Below, one piece after another: positions 7,271-14,148 of a DNA stretch of 14,148 nucleotides; positions within the stretch are counted from its first letter, which is position 1; every line of letters begins with the position of its first letter. The notes under the pieces were generated by a model. The model was not told the DNA's origin. It saw only the letters and a list, made by a program, of their open reading frames with translations, and did not search any database. This DNA comes from Betaproteobacteria bacterium. GTDB lineage: Bacteria > Pseudomonadota > Gammaproteobacteria > Burkholderiales > SG8-41. The position numbers and the translations under genes were made by a program. Location: NCBI GenBank assembly GCA_016177355.1, contig JACOVL010000114.1:1-14148 (forward strand). Reading direction: 5' to 3'.

Positions 7271-7279
7271 GAGGGGATT

Positions 7280-7348
7280 TTACCGCGAGCTCACAGGGAT
7301 TCCACAAAGGCGCGGATAGCTCTGCAGCCGTTCGAGGTCGGGATTCAC
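7280..7348 (-). pseudogene. dapC: Remnant of dapC (N-succinyl-LL-diaminopimelate aminotransferase), 5' end only
   Basis: A 22-codon reading frame starts with GTG at 7348, overlapping the queF TGA by three bases (GTGA). It reads (M)NPDLERLQSYP and then diverges, ending at TAA 7 bp or so before dapD is due to start. Betaproteobacterial DapC proteins typically begin with MNP.L..LQPYPF.KLR and lie just upstream of dapD, so both the sequence and the position match a dapC start that was lost after about 12 codons. The remaining codons (RLCGIPVSSR) do not resemble the continuing aminotransferase. I infer an internal deletion that left the first codons. The match is short and from memory of the family, so a chance resemblance remains possible. 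It could also act as a short coupling peptide between queF and dapD. Confidence 0.5.
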
Positions 7349-7728
7349 GGTACGGGGCGCTCGCCTTTCCAGCCGGGCTTGACGTGTTCCGCGACGACCG
7401 TGGTGCAGATGCCCCCGCGCACGTTGAACTTCGCGGTAAGCCGCATGTGGCGCGGGCGCGTCGCGCGCACCAGGTCGTCGAGGATGCGGTTCGTCACCGC
7501 CTCGTGAAACGCGCCCTCGTTGCGGTACGACCAGACGTAGAGCTTGAGGCTTTTCAGCTCGACGCAGCGCCGGTCGGGCACGTAGTCGAGCGTGAGCGTC
7601 GCGAAATCGGGCTGGCCGGTGCGCGGGCACAGGCAGGTAAACTCCGGTATTTCCATGTAAATCCGGTAGTCGCGCTGCGGCCGGGGGTTGGCGAAGGTTT
7701 CCAGCCTGCGGGTCGGTCGGCTCGGCAT
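7345..7728 (-). CDS. queF: NADPH-dependent preQ0 reductase (7-cyano-7-deazaguanine reductase), short type
   Basis: This 127-residue T-fold enzyme reduces preQ0 to preQ1 in queuosine tRNA-modification synthesis. FTCLCPRTGQPDF contains the nucleophile C34 (which forms the thioimide with preQ0) and D41. The QueF motif appears as ELKSLKLY (57-64), with FHE (74-76) for substrate binding. The length matches the single-domain (Bacillus-type) form rather than the duplicated E. coli form. The ATG at 7728 has no clear SD. A four-codon mini-frame (MPPR) ends in TAA sharing its last base with this ATG. No preQ1 riboswitch is visible upstream. A minus-strand TATAAT at 7785-7780 could be its promoter. Its TGA overlaps the dapC-like remnant. 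It is divergent from smc with a 78-bp gap. Confidence 0.95.
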   Translation of the reverse strand: MPSRPTRRLETFANPRPQRDYRIYMEIPEFTCLCPRTGQPDFATLTLDYVPDRRCVELKSLKLYVWSYRNEGAFHEAVTNRILDDLVRATRPRHMRLTAKFNVRGGICTTVVAEHVKPGWKGERPVP

Positions 7729-7779
7729 TATCGCGGCGGCATAAATCCGTTAAAATGATGTTCCAACAACAACCTGCGG

Positions 7780-7787
7780 ATTATAAC
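7780..7787. promoter_or_regulatory. Overlapping divergent -10-like hexamers between queF and smc
   Basis: ATTATAAC contains TATAAT on the minus strand (7785-7780, facing queF, about 52 nt before its ATG) and TATAAC on the plus strand (7782-7787, 20 nt before the smc TTG). The 78-bp intergenic region is markedly AT-rich compared with the genes. No convincing -35 is seen for either direction. Overlap would make the two promoters mutually exclusive. The assignment is inferred from hexamer match and position. Confidence 0.4.
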
Positions 7788-7806
7788 CTCACCCTAAGAA
7801 CTCAAA

Positions 7807-10800
7807 TTGAGACTCAAACAGATCAATCTCGCGGGTTTCAAGTCTTTCGTAGATCCCACTCACATCCCTGTCCCCGGACAACTGGTAGGCATCGTCGGCC
7901 CCAACGGCTGCGGCAAGTCGAACGTCATCGACGCCGTGCGCTGGGTGCTCGGCGAGACCTCGGCGCGGCACCTGCGCGGCGAGACCATGCAGGACATCCT
8001 GTTCAACGGCGCGAGCCAGCGCCAGCCGGTGAACCGCGCCAGCGTCGAGCTCATCTTCGACAACAGCCTCGGCAAGGCGGCCGGCCAGTGGTCGAGCTAC
8101 GCCGAGATCTCGATCAAGCGCGTCCTCGGGCGCGACATGGAGGCCACCTCCTACTACATCAACAACGTCCACGTGCGGCGGCGCGACGTCGCCGACATCT
8201 TCCTCGGCACCGGTCTCGGCAGCCGCGCCTACGCCATCATCGAGCAGGGCATGATTACGCGCGTGATCGAGGCCAAGCCCGAGGAGTTGCGCGTGTTCCT
8301 GGAGGAGGCGGCCGGGGTTTCCAAGTACCGCGAACGCCGCCACGAGACCGAGCTGAGGTTGAGGGACACGCGGGAGAACCTGCTGCGGGTGGAAGACATA
8401 CGGCAGGAGCTCGACCAGCAGCTCGAGCATCTAGAGGGGCAGGCCGAGGTCGCGACGCGCTACCACGAGTTCCAGGCGCGGCTGCGCACCGCGCAGAACC
8501 TGTTGTGGCTGTTGCGCAAGCAGGACGCAGCGGCGCAGCGCGCGCGGCACGCCAGGGAGATCGAGCGGCTGGGGCTGGAGCTGGAAGCGGAGACCGCCGG
8601 GCTGCGCGCGGCCGAGAAACGGCTGGAGGAGATGCGGGCGCAGCATTACCGCGCGAGCGACGAAGTGCACTCGGCGCAGGGCTCGTTCTACGAGTCCAAT
8701 GCGGAGACCGCGCGGCTCGAGCAGGAGATCGCCCACCAGCGCGAGAACCGGGCGCGGGTGGAGCGGGAACTGGCGGAATTGCGCGCGCAGTCGGGCCGCG
8801 ACCGCGTGCAGCTGGCGGCGGCGCAAGCGAGCCTGAAAGAATCGCATGGCGAGCGCCAGCGCTCGGCAGAGCGCCTCGCGGCATGCGAGACGGCGGCAAA
8901 AGCCGAGAACGACAAGCTGCCGGTGGCGGAAGAAGCCTTTCGCGCCACGCGCAACCGTTACGACGAGCTGCAGCGTGCGCTTGCCCAGACGGAACAGGGG
9001 CTTGGAGTGGAGCAGACCAAGCTCGCCCACGCCGGGCAGGTACAGGAGCAGTTGGCGCAGCGCGGCCGGCGTCTGCGCGAGGAACGCCAGTCGCTGCAGC
9101 CGGCCGACACCCCGCGCCTTGCCCGGTTGCGACAGGAAATCGGCTCGGTCGAGGCGGCCCTGCAAGGCGCACGCGACAGCTTGAAGAGCCACGAGGCGCA
9201 GTTGCCGCAGGCCGAGCAGGCGGCGCGCGACAAGGATGCGGTGCTCGAGGCCGGCAACCAGCGGCTCGCGCAACTGGAAGCGCGGCTGCATGCACTGACG
9301 CAGTTGCAGGAACGGCTGGCGCGCGGGGCGGAGACCGAAGGCTGGCTGGGGCAACGCGGGCTCGCCAAGGCATCGCGGCTGTGGCAGGGCATCCGGATCG
9401 AAACCGGCTGGGAAAACGCGCTGGAGGCCGTGCTGCGCGAGCGCTTGAACGGCATTTCGCTGGAGCGTGTCGAGCAGGCCGAGCGCTGGTTCGAGGAGCC
9501 GCCGCCCGGCAAGATCACTGTATATGCCCCAGCGCGCGACTCCGCGGCTGCCGCAACCGCCTTTGCCGGCTGCGATCCGCTGCGCCGCTACGTCTCTTGC
9601 GGCGACGCGCGGCTGGAAGCGGTGATCGCGGACTGGCTGCATCAGGTGTACGTGGTGACCGACGCGGCGGCGGGGATGGGCGTGCGCGGGCGGTTGCCGG
9701 CCGGCGCCCTGCTGGTAACGAAGGAAGGGCATATTTTCACGCGCCACAGCGTGAGCTTCCACGCGCCGGACAGCGAGCTGCACGGCGTGCTGGGCCGGCA
9801 ACGCGAGATCGGGCAACTGGGCGGCGCTATCGGGCAGGCGCGCGCCGAGACTGCGGCGCTGAGGCGGGCGGCTGCCGGCGCGGAAGGCGACGTGGAGCAG
9901 CAGCGCGCCCGGCTGGATGAGCTGCGCGCGACGATAAACAGCACCCAGGAGCGCCATCACGCGCTGCAGCTGGAGGCGTTGCAGCTCGCCGCGATCGAGC
10001 AGCGGGTCAGCCAGCGCGCGCAGCAGATCGATGCCGAATTGTCTGAAATCGAGACACAAGCCGGCGCGGCGGTCGCCGACCGGCAGGCCGCACAGGCGCG
10101 CACCGCGCAATTGCGCGCCGAAGCAGGCGAGCGGCGCGGCGAGCTCGAGCTCGCCACCGATTTGTACCGGCGCGCCGAGAACGTGCTCGAGTTGCAGCGC
10201 AGCGCTTCCCAGAAGGCACGAGATGAAACCCAGCAGGCGGTATTCCAGCTTCAGTCTTGTGATAATAAAATCAATGAGATAGATAATTCTATTAAAGTCT
10301 TATCCGAGAGCGAAGCACGGCTCGAAGCGGGCCTGAAGTTGCGCGGGCTGGAACTGGCCGGCTACGACGAGGCGCCGCTGCAGCGGCAGTTGCAACAGGC
10401 GCTCGCGCTGCGCAACGAGCGCGAGCAGGCGCTCGCGCGGGCGCGCGACGCGCTGGAGGGCATGGAAGCGGGCCTCAAATCGGTCGACGAGGAACGGCAC
10501 GGCACCGAGCAAAAGCTCGAGCCGCTGCGCGAGAAGGCCGCCGAGATGCGCCTGAAGGAACAGGAGGCGCGCATCAACGAAGAGCAGCATGCTCAGCAAC
10601 TGGCCGAGGCGGGCGCGCGCGAAGACGAGCTCGTGCGGCAACTGGAGAAAGGCATACGTCCGGGGGCGCTGCAGGGGGAAATCAACCGGCTCAACGAGGA
10701 AATCAAGACGCTCGGCGCGGTCAACCTGGCGGCGCTCGAGGAACTGGAGGCGGCGCGCAGCCGCAAGAACTATCTCGACGCGCAATCGAACGACCTGACG

Positions 10801-11331
10801 GAAGCGATCACGACGCTGGAGGACGCGATCCGGCGCATCGACCGCGAGACCCGCGAGCGGTTGCAGCATACCTTCGACGAGGTCAACCGGCACTTCGGGC
10901 AATTGTTTCCCGCGCTGTTCGGCGGCGGCCACGCGCGGCTGGAGCTGACCGGCGAGGAAATACTGGATGCGGGCATACAGGTGACGGCGCAGCCCCCCGG
11001 CAAGAAGAACACCACCATCCACCTGCTGTCGGGGGGCGAGAAGGCGCTGACCGCGCTCGCCCTGGTGTTCGCGCTGTTCCAGCTCAATCCGGCGCCGTTC
11101 TGCCTGCTCGACGAGGTGGACGCGCCCCTCGACGACTACAACACCGGCCGGTTCTGCGAGCTGGTGAGGAAGATGTCCCGGAACTCGCAGTTCCTGTTCA
11201 TCAGCCACAACAAGATCACCATGGAAATCGCCGAGCAGCTGCTCGGGATCACGATGCAGGAGGCGGGGGTGTCGCGCGTCGTGGCCGTGGACATCGAAGA
11301 AGCGATGAAGCTGAGTGAAGCGGCGGCTTGA
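7807..11331 (+). CDS. smc: Chromosome segregation/condensation ATPase SMC
   Basis: This 1174-residue SMC protein folds back at a hinge so that its two ABC half-domains meet, and with ScpA/ScpB it extrudes DNA loops and organises the chromosome. The N-terminus is RLKQINLAGFKSFVDPT with Walker A GPNGCGKSN (31-39). Two long coiled-coil arms (about 170-500 and 665-1000, rich in E/Q/A/R/L) flank the hinge (about 505-660; LWQGIRIETGWENALEAVL, VTKEGHIFTRHSVSF). The ABC signature LSGGE is at 1074-1078 and Walker B is LLDEVD with D1102/E1103. The TTG start is forced, since an in-frame TAA lies at 7795-7797, and there is no obvious SD. Codons 818-832 form an unusually AT-rich patch. zipA and ligA follow in the same direction. 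Confidence 0.97.
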   Translation: MRLKQINLAGFKSFVDPTHIPVPGQLVGIVGPNGCGKSNVIDAVRWVLGETSARHLRGETMQDILFNGASQRQPVNRASVELIFDNSLGKAAGQWSSYAEISIKRVLGRDMEATSYYINNVHVRRRDVADIFLGTGLGSRAYAIIEQGMITRVIEAKPEELRVFLEEAAGVSKYRERRHETELRLRDTRENLLRVEDIRQELDQQLEHLEGQAEVATRYHEFQARLRTAQNLLWLLRKQDAAAQRARHAREIERLGLELEAETAGLRAAEKRLEEMRAQHYRASDEVHSAQGSFYESNAETARLEQEIAHQRENRARVERELAELRAQSGRDRVQLAAAQASLKESHGERQRSAERLAACETAAKAENDKLPVAEEAFRATRNRYDELQRALAQTEQGLGVEQTKLAHAGQVQEQLAQRGRRLREERQSLQPADTPRLARLRQEIGSVEAALQGARDSLKSHEAQLPQAEQAARDKDAVLEAGNQRLAQLEARLHALTQLQERLARGAETEGWLGQRGLAKASRLWQGIRIETGWENALEAVLRERLNGISLERVEQAERWFEEPPPGKITVYAPARDSAAAATAFAGCDPLRRYVSCGDARLEAVIADWLHQVYVVTDAAAGMGVRGRLPAGALLVTKEGHIFTRHSVSFHAPDSELHGVLGRQREIGQLGGAIGQARAETAALRRAAAGAEGDVEQQRARLDELRATINSTQERHHALQLEALQLAAIEQRVSQRAQQIDAELSEIETQAGAAVADRQAAQARTAQLRAEAGERRGELELATDLYRRAENVLELQRSASQKARDETQQAVFQLQSCDNKINEIDNSIKVLSESEARLEAGLKLRGLELAGYDEAPLQRQLQQALALRNEREQALARARDALEGMEAGLKSVDEERHGTEQKLEPLREKAAEMRLKEQEARINEEQHAQQLAEAGAREDELVRQLEKGIRPGALQGEINRLNEEIKTLGAVNLAALEELEAARSRKNYLDAQSNDLTEAITTLEDAIRRIDRETRERLQHTFDEVNRHFGQLFPALFGGGHARLELTGEEILDAGIQVTAQPPGKKNTTIHLLSGGEKALTALALVFALFQLNPAPFCLLDEVDAPLDDYNTGRFCELVRKMSRNSQFLFISHNKITMEIAEQLLGITMQEAGVSRVVAVDIEEAMKLSEAAA
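10258..10302 (+). other. AT-rich patch inside smc (20% GC)
   Basis: Fifteen consecutive smc codons (residues 818-832, CDNKINEIDNSIKVL) contain 9 G/C in 45 bases, while flanking codons are strongly G/C-ending. Codons such as ATA, TTA, AAT, TCT and AAA cluster here and are rare elsewhere in the window. The patch lies in the C-terminal coiled-coil arm and keeps the frame. TTGTGA (10257-10262) followed 17 nt later by TAGATA (10280-10285) gives a loose internal promoter match. Confidence 0.75.
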
Positions 11332-11338
11332 CGCCGCC
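11322..11338 (+). other. GC-rich stem-loop spanning the smc stop codon
   Basis: GGCGGC (11322-11327) and GCCGCC (11333-11338) pair perfectly around the loop TTGAC, which contains the smc TGA. Only two T follow, so it is not a normal intrinsic terminator. It may protect the smc 3' end or modulate the step into zipA, whose ATG is 38 bp downstream. Function is inferred. Confidence 0.4.
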
Positions 11339-11376
11339 TTGGCGAAGCGGCAGCCTGATACCACACAAGGTGGTGG

Positions 11377-12429
11377 ATGAGCGACTTGCAGTTGAGCCTG
11401 CTTGCCATCGGCGCACTGGTGGTGGCCGCGGTCTGTCTGTACAACTGGATGCAGGAACGCAGGTTCCGCCGCCGGTTGCGGCGGGCGTTCGGGGACGCGC
11501 CCGACGACGTGCTGCTGAGGAGCGGGATCGAATCCGTGCTGGCGGACGGGCGCCTCGAGCCGCAGCTCGATCCCGCCACGGCCGCCGGTGGCCGGGACAG
11601 GCCGCCGGCCCCCGGCTTCGACGCGATGCTCGATTACGTCGCAGGAATTGATTCCAGCGCGCCGATCGCCGAGCCGGCGGTCGATGAGCTGATGAGCAAG
11701 ATCGCGGATTGCGGAAAGCCCGTCCAGGTCCGGGGCTACGACGCGGAAAGCGGCGAGTGGGAGGAGGTCCTGCGCGGCGCCGGCGGCGGTTACAGCGGGT
11801 TGCGGATCGCGCTGCAGCTGGTGAACCGGTCGGGTCCGGTCAATGCCGCGCAACTCTCGTCGTTTTGCGATGCGGTCAGGAGCTGCGCGGACAGGGCGGC
11901 GGCGTCCGCCGCCTGCCCGGATACGCGGGCCGCGCTGGCAACGGCGCGCGAGCTCGACGCTTTTTGCTCCAACGTCGACGTCGCGTTCGGCTTCAACATC
12001 ATCGCCCGGGAAGGCGACACGTTCGCGGGGGTCCGCATCCGGGCGCTGGCCGAATCGGCCGGCTTCAAGCTGGAGTCCGACGGCGTATTCCATTTTCCCG
12101 ACGAGCACCGCCGTACCGCGTTCACGCTGGACAACCACGAGCCGGCGCCGTTCCTGCCGGAGAGAATCAAGACCCTGTCCACGCACGGCATCACCGTGCT
12201 GCTGGACGTGCCGCGGGTGGCGGACGGGCCGAAGGTGCTCGACCGGATGCACGAGATCGCGCGCGGCCTCGCCACGACCCTCGGCGGGCGGCTGGTGGAC
12301 GACAACCGCGCCGTCCTGAACGAGACGAGCATCGCGCGGATCAGGGAACAGCTGCGCTCGATCCACGCCGCGATGGAGGCCCGCGGCATTCCCGCCGGCG
12401 GCGTGCGCGCACTGCGGCTGTTCTCGTAG
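11377..12429 (+). CDS. zipA: Cell division protein ZipA (FtsZ-anchoring membrane protein)
   Basis: This 350-residue protein has an N-terminal membrane anchor (about residues 6-22, LSLLAIGALVVAAVCLY) followed at once by a basic stretch (RRFRRRLRR). A variable acidic/proline-rich linker comes next, and then a globular C-terminal domain (about 205-345) that matches the ZipA FtsZ-binding fold. Recognisable segments are DVAFGFNIIAREGD, FHFPDEHRRTAFTLDNHEPAPF, GITVLLDVPRVADGPKVLDRMH and LVDDNRAVLNETSIARIREQL. ZipA tethers FtsZ filaments to the inner membrane at the division site. The weak overall conservation of this family means the call leans on architecture plus the smc-zipA-ligA order. The ribosome binding site AAGGTGG lies 6 nt upstream of the ATG. 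ligA begins 2 bp after its TAG. Confidence 0.88.
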   Translation: MSDLQLSLLAIGALVVAAVCLYNWMQERRFRRRLRRAFGDAPDDVLLRSGIESVLADGRLEPQLDPATAAGGRDRPPAPGFDAMLDYVAGIDSSAPIAEPAVDELMSKIADCGKPVQVRGYDAESGEWEEVLRGAGGGYSGLRIALQLVNRSGPVNAAQLSSFCDAVRSCADRAAASAACPDTRAALATARELDAFCSNVDVAFGFNIIAREGDTFAGVRIRALAESAGFKLESDGVFHFPDEHRRTAFTLDNHEPAPFLPERIKTLSTHGITVLLDVPRVADGPKVLDRMHEIARGLATTLGGRLVDDNRAVLNETSIARIREQLRSIHAAMEARGIPAGGVRALRLFS

Positions 12430-12431
12430 CG

Positions 12432-14148
12432 ATGGCCGTCCCCAAGCCCGTCGCCGCCCGCGCGGCCGCGCTGCGGGAGGAGATCGAGCGCCACAACCAC
12501 CGGTACTACGTGCTCGACCGGCCGCTGATTTCGGATGCGGAGTACGACGCCCTGTTCCGGGAACTGCAGCGGATTGAGGCGGAGCATCCATCGCTCGCCG
12601 TCCCGGACTCACCGACGCAGCGCGTGGGGGCGCCGCCGGCCGATGCGTTCGCGGAGGCGAAGCACCGCGTGCCGATGCTCTCGCTCAACAACGCATTCGA
12701 CGAGGAAGAGGTGGGCGCATTCGACCGGCGCATCCGGGAGGCGCTCAAGGCGGAGCGCATCGAGTATGCCGCGGAGCCTAAGTTCGACGGCGTGGCGGTG
12801 AGCCTGACCTACGAGCGCGGCTCCCTCGCGCGCGGGGCGACGCGCGGCGACGGCTACGCGGGAGAGGACGTCACCGCCAACCTGCGGACGGTGCGCGCTG
12901 TCCCGTTGAGGCTGGCGGCACGGCGCGTGCCGCGGCTGCTCGAAGTGCGCGGCGAGGTGCTGATGCTCAAAACCGATTTCGAGGAGATCAACCGCTCGCA
13001 GCGCGAGCGGAGCGACAGGGAATTCGTCAACCCGCGCAATGCCGCCGCGGGAGCCCTGCGGCAGCTGGATCCGCGCATCACGGCGACCCGCAGGCTCGCC
13101 TTTTTTGCCTATGGCCTGGGCCGGGCGGAAGGTGCGCCTGATTTCGCAAAGCACAGCGCCGTGCTCGACTACCTCGAGGAAAACCGCTTCCCGGTAGCGG
13201 CCGAGCGCGGCGTAGTGCAGGGCGCGGAAGGATTGCTCGGCTACTACCGCAGGATCGGCGACAAACGAAAGCGGTTGCCCTACGATATCGACGGCGTGGT
13301 CTACAAGGTGAACGATCTGGGCGCGCAGGAGAAGCTCGGTTTTGTGGCGCGCGCGCCGCGCTATGCGGTGGCGCACAAGTTCCCGGCGGAAGAGGCGACG
13401 AGCGAGGTGGTGGAAATAGACGTGCAGGTCGGCCGTAGCGGTGCGCTGACGCCGGTGGCGCGGCTCAAGCCCGTATTCGTCGGGGGCGTCACCATCACCA
13501 ACGCAACGTTGCACAACGAGGACGAGGTCCGGCGCAAGGACATCTGGCGGGGAGACGTCGTTGCGGTCAGGCGCGCGGGTGACGTCATACCGGAGGTGGT
13601 CCGCGTCGTGCGGCAGGGCTCACGCGGCCGGAAAGACCGGTTCGAGATGCCGGGGGAATGTCCCGTGTGCGGCTCGAAGGTGGTGCGGCTCGAGGGCGAA
13701 GCCGTGGCCCGCTGCACCGGCGGGCTCCATTGCAAGGCCCAGCGCAAGCAGGCCCTGCTGCATTTCGCCTCGCGCCGCGCGATGAACATCGAGGGGCTGG
13801 GCGAAAAGCTCGCGGACCAGCTGGTGGATCAGGGTATCGTTCGCGATCCCGCCGGGCTCTACGCGCTGCGGGCGGATGCGCTGGCGGAGCTCGACCGCAT
13901 GGGGGAGAAGTCCGCGCAAAACCTCGTCGAGGAGATCGAGCGGTCGCGGCGCGTGACGCTGGCGCGGTTCATCCACGCCCTCGGGATTCCGGCCGTCGGC
14001 GAGGAGGTGGCCAAGATCCTGGCCGGCCATTTCGGCGGCCTGGATGCGCTGATGGCGGCCGATTGGGGTGCGATCGTGCTGGAGAAAAAGGCATTGCAGA
14101 AGGAAAACTCCGCCCGCAGGAAACGCGGGGAATCTCCACTGCCGCTGC
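12432..14148 (+). CDS. ligA: NAD-dependent DNA ligase LigA (cut by right edge)
   Basis: The frame is open from the ATG at 12432 for 572 codons to the window end. LigA seals nicks (Okazaki fragments, repair) using NAD. The Ia domain has RHNHRYYVLDRPLISDAEYDAL (21-42). The adenylated lysine is K117 in the EPKFDGVAV motif. The rest of the nucleotidyltransferase core (GDGYAGEDVT, EVRGEVLM, NPRNAAAGALRQLD, YDIDGVVYKVN, HKFPAEEATS) is intact. The OB fold (VGRSGALTPVA) and the C4 zinc finger (C410, C413, C428, C434) follow, and the helix-hairpin-helix region begins (NIEGLGEKLA). Near the edge it carries EKKALQKENSARRKRGE, an insertion I associate with betaproteobacterial LigA. The rest of the HhH and the BRCT domain are beyond the edge. 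Two bases separate it from zipA, so translation is likely coupled. Confidence 0.97.
   Translation, partial: MAVPKPVAARAAALREEIERHNHRYYVLDRPLISDAEYDALFRELQRIEAEHPSLAVPDSPTQRVGAPPADAFAEAKHRVPMLSLNNAFDEEEVGAFDRRIREALKAERIEYAAEPKFDGVAVSLTYERGSLARGATRGDGYAGEDVTANLRTVRAVPLRLAARRVPRLLEVRGEVLMLKTDFEEINRSQRERSDREFVNPRNAAAGALRQLDPRITATRRLAFFAYGLGRAEGAPDFAKHSAVLDYLEENRFPVAAERGVVQGAEGLLGYYRRIGDKRKRLPYDIDGVVYKVNDLGAQEKLGFVARAPRYAVAHKFPAEEATSEVVEIDVQVGRSGALTPVARLKPVFVGGVTITNATLHNEDEVRRKDIWRGDVVAVRRAGDVIPEVVRVVRQGSRGRKDRFEMPGECPVCGSKVVRLEGEAVARCTGGLHCKAQRKQALLHFASRRAMNIEGLGEKLADQLVDQGIVRDPAGLYALRADALAELDRMGEKSAQNLVEEIERSRRVTLARFIHALGIPAVGEEVAKILAGHFGGLDALMAADWGAIVLEKKALQKENSARRKRGESPLPL

Noticed and set aside
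7729..7806. Possible preQ1 riboswitch upstream of queF
   Set aside because: The leader read toward queF shows neither a preQ1-I-like pseudoknot with an A-rich tail nor any other recognisable aptamer.
7755..9920. Plus-strand frame of about 720 codons overlapping smc from an upstream ATG
   Set aside because: It is out of frame with the clear SMC protein and carries low-complexity Arg/Ala/Gly sequence.
10300..12612. Long minus-strand open frame antisense to smc and zipA
   Set aside because: It is a shadow of conserved plus-strand genes; its composition (Arg/Gln/Leu-rich) shows no domain or start signal.
14040..14148. Possible frameshift at the end of ligA because the sequence leaves the usual HhH pattern
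   Set aside because: The frame stays open and the EKKALQKENSARRKRGE segment fits an insertion I recall in betaproteobacterial LigA, so the gene is simply cut by the window edge.

Overview
This window looks like the chromosome of a GC-rich betaproteobacterium (Nitrosomonadales/Burkholderiales-like). The evidence is the smc-zipA-ligA gene order, a LigA segment (EKKALQKENSARRKRGE) that I associate with betaproteobacterial ligases, the short single-domain QueF, the PilU/PrmB sequence types, and high-GC codon usage throughout. Almost all of it is core housekeeping DNA. No transposase, integrase, CRISPR array, tRNA, rRNA operon or toxin/defence island is visible, and no gene-free stretch exceeds 300 bp.

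Layout: (a) 1-494, minus strand, is the 5' part of an AMP-forming acetyl-CoA synthetase. A compact divergent promoter region separates it from ffs, the 4.5S SRP RNA (about 564-659, followed by a T tract). (b) 717-1253 is an outer-membrane PagL-like lipid A 3-O-deacylase. It is followed by a pair of inverted heptanucleotide repeat arrays (1253-1350) that end 4 bp before the next gene. (c) 1355-4330, plus strand, is a tight operon of dnaX (clamp-loader tau/gamma), recR and rluB. It lacks the ybaB gene that usually sits between dnaX and recR. dnaX contains an A9 tract with a -1-frame stop just downstream, which is the layout expected for making a short gamma form. (d) 7728-4239, minus strand, runs queF, a 22-codon dapC-like remnant, dapD, pilU and prmB. 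The prmB 3' end overlaps rluB tail to tail by 92 bp. (e) From 7807 to the right edge, plus strand, are smc, zipA and ligA (cut by the window). They cover chromosome organisation, division and DNA joining.

Functionally the window is dominated by DNA replication, repair and segregation (dnaX, recR, smc, ligA), cell division (zipA) and ribosome or tRNA modification (rluB, prmB, queF). Lysine/meso-DAP synthesis (dapD), twitching motility (pilU), envelope modification (PagL-like), protein export (ffs) and acetate activation (acs) are represented by one gene each.

I did not find a convincing new multi-gene system. The best leads are the dnaX A9 slippage site, the apparent dapC deletion scar between queF and dapD, the inverted heptad arrays abutting dnaX, and a 45-nt, 20% GC patch inside smc. 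Four of the ten coding starts are GTG or TTG.
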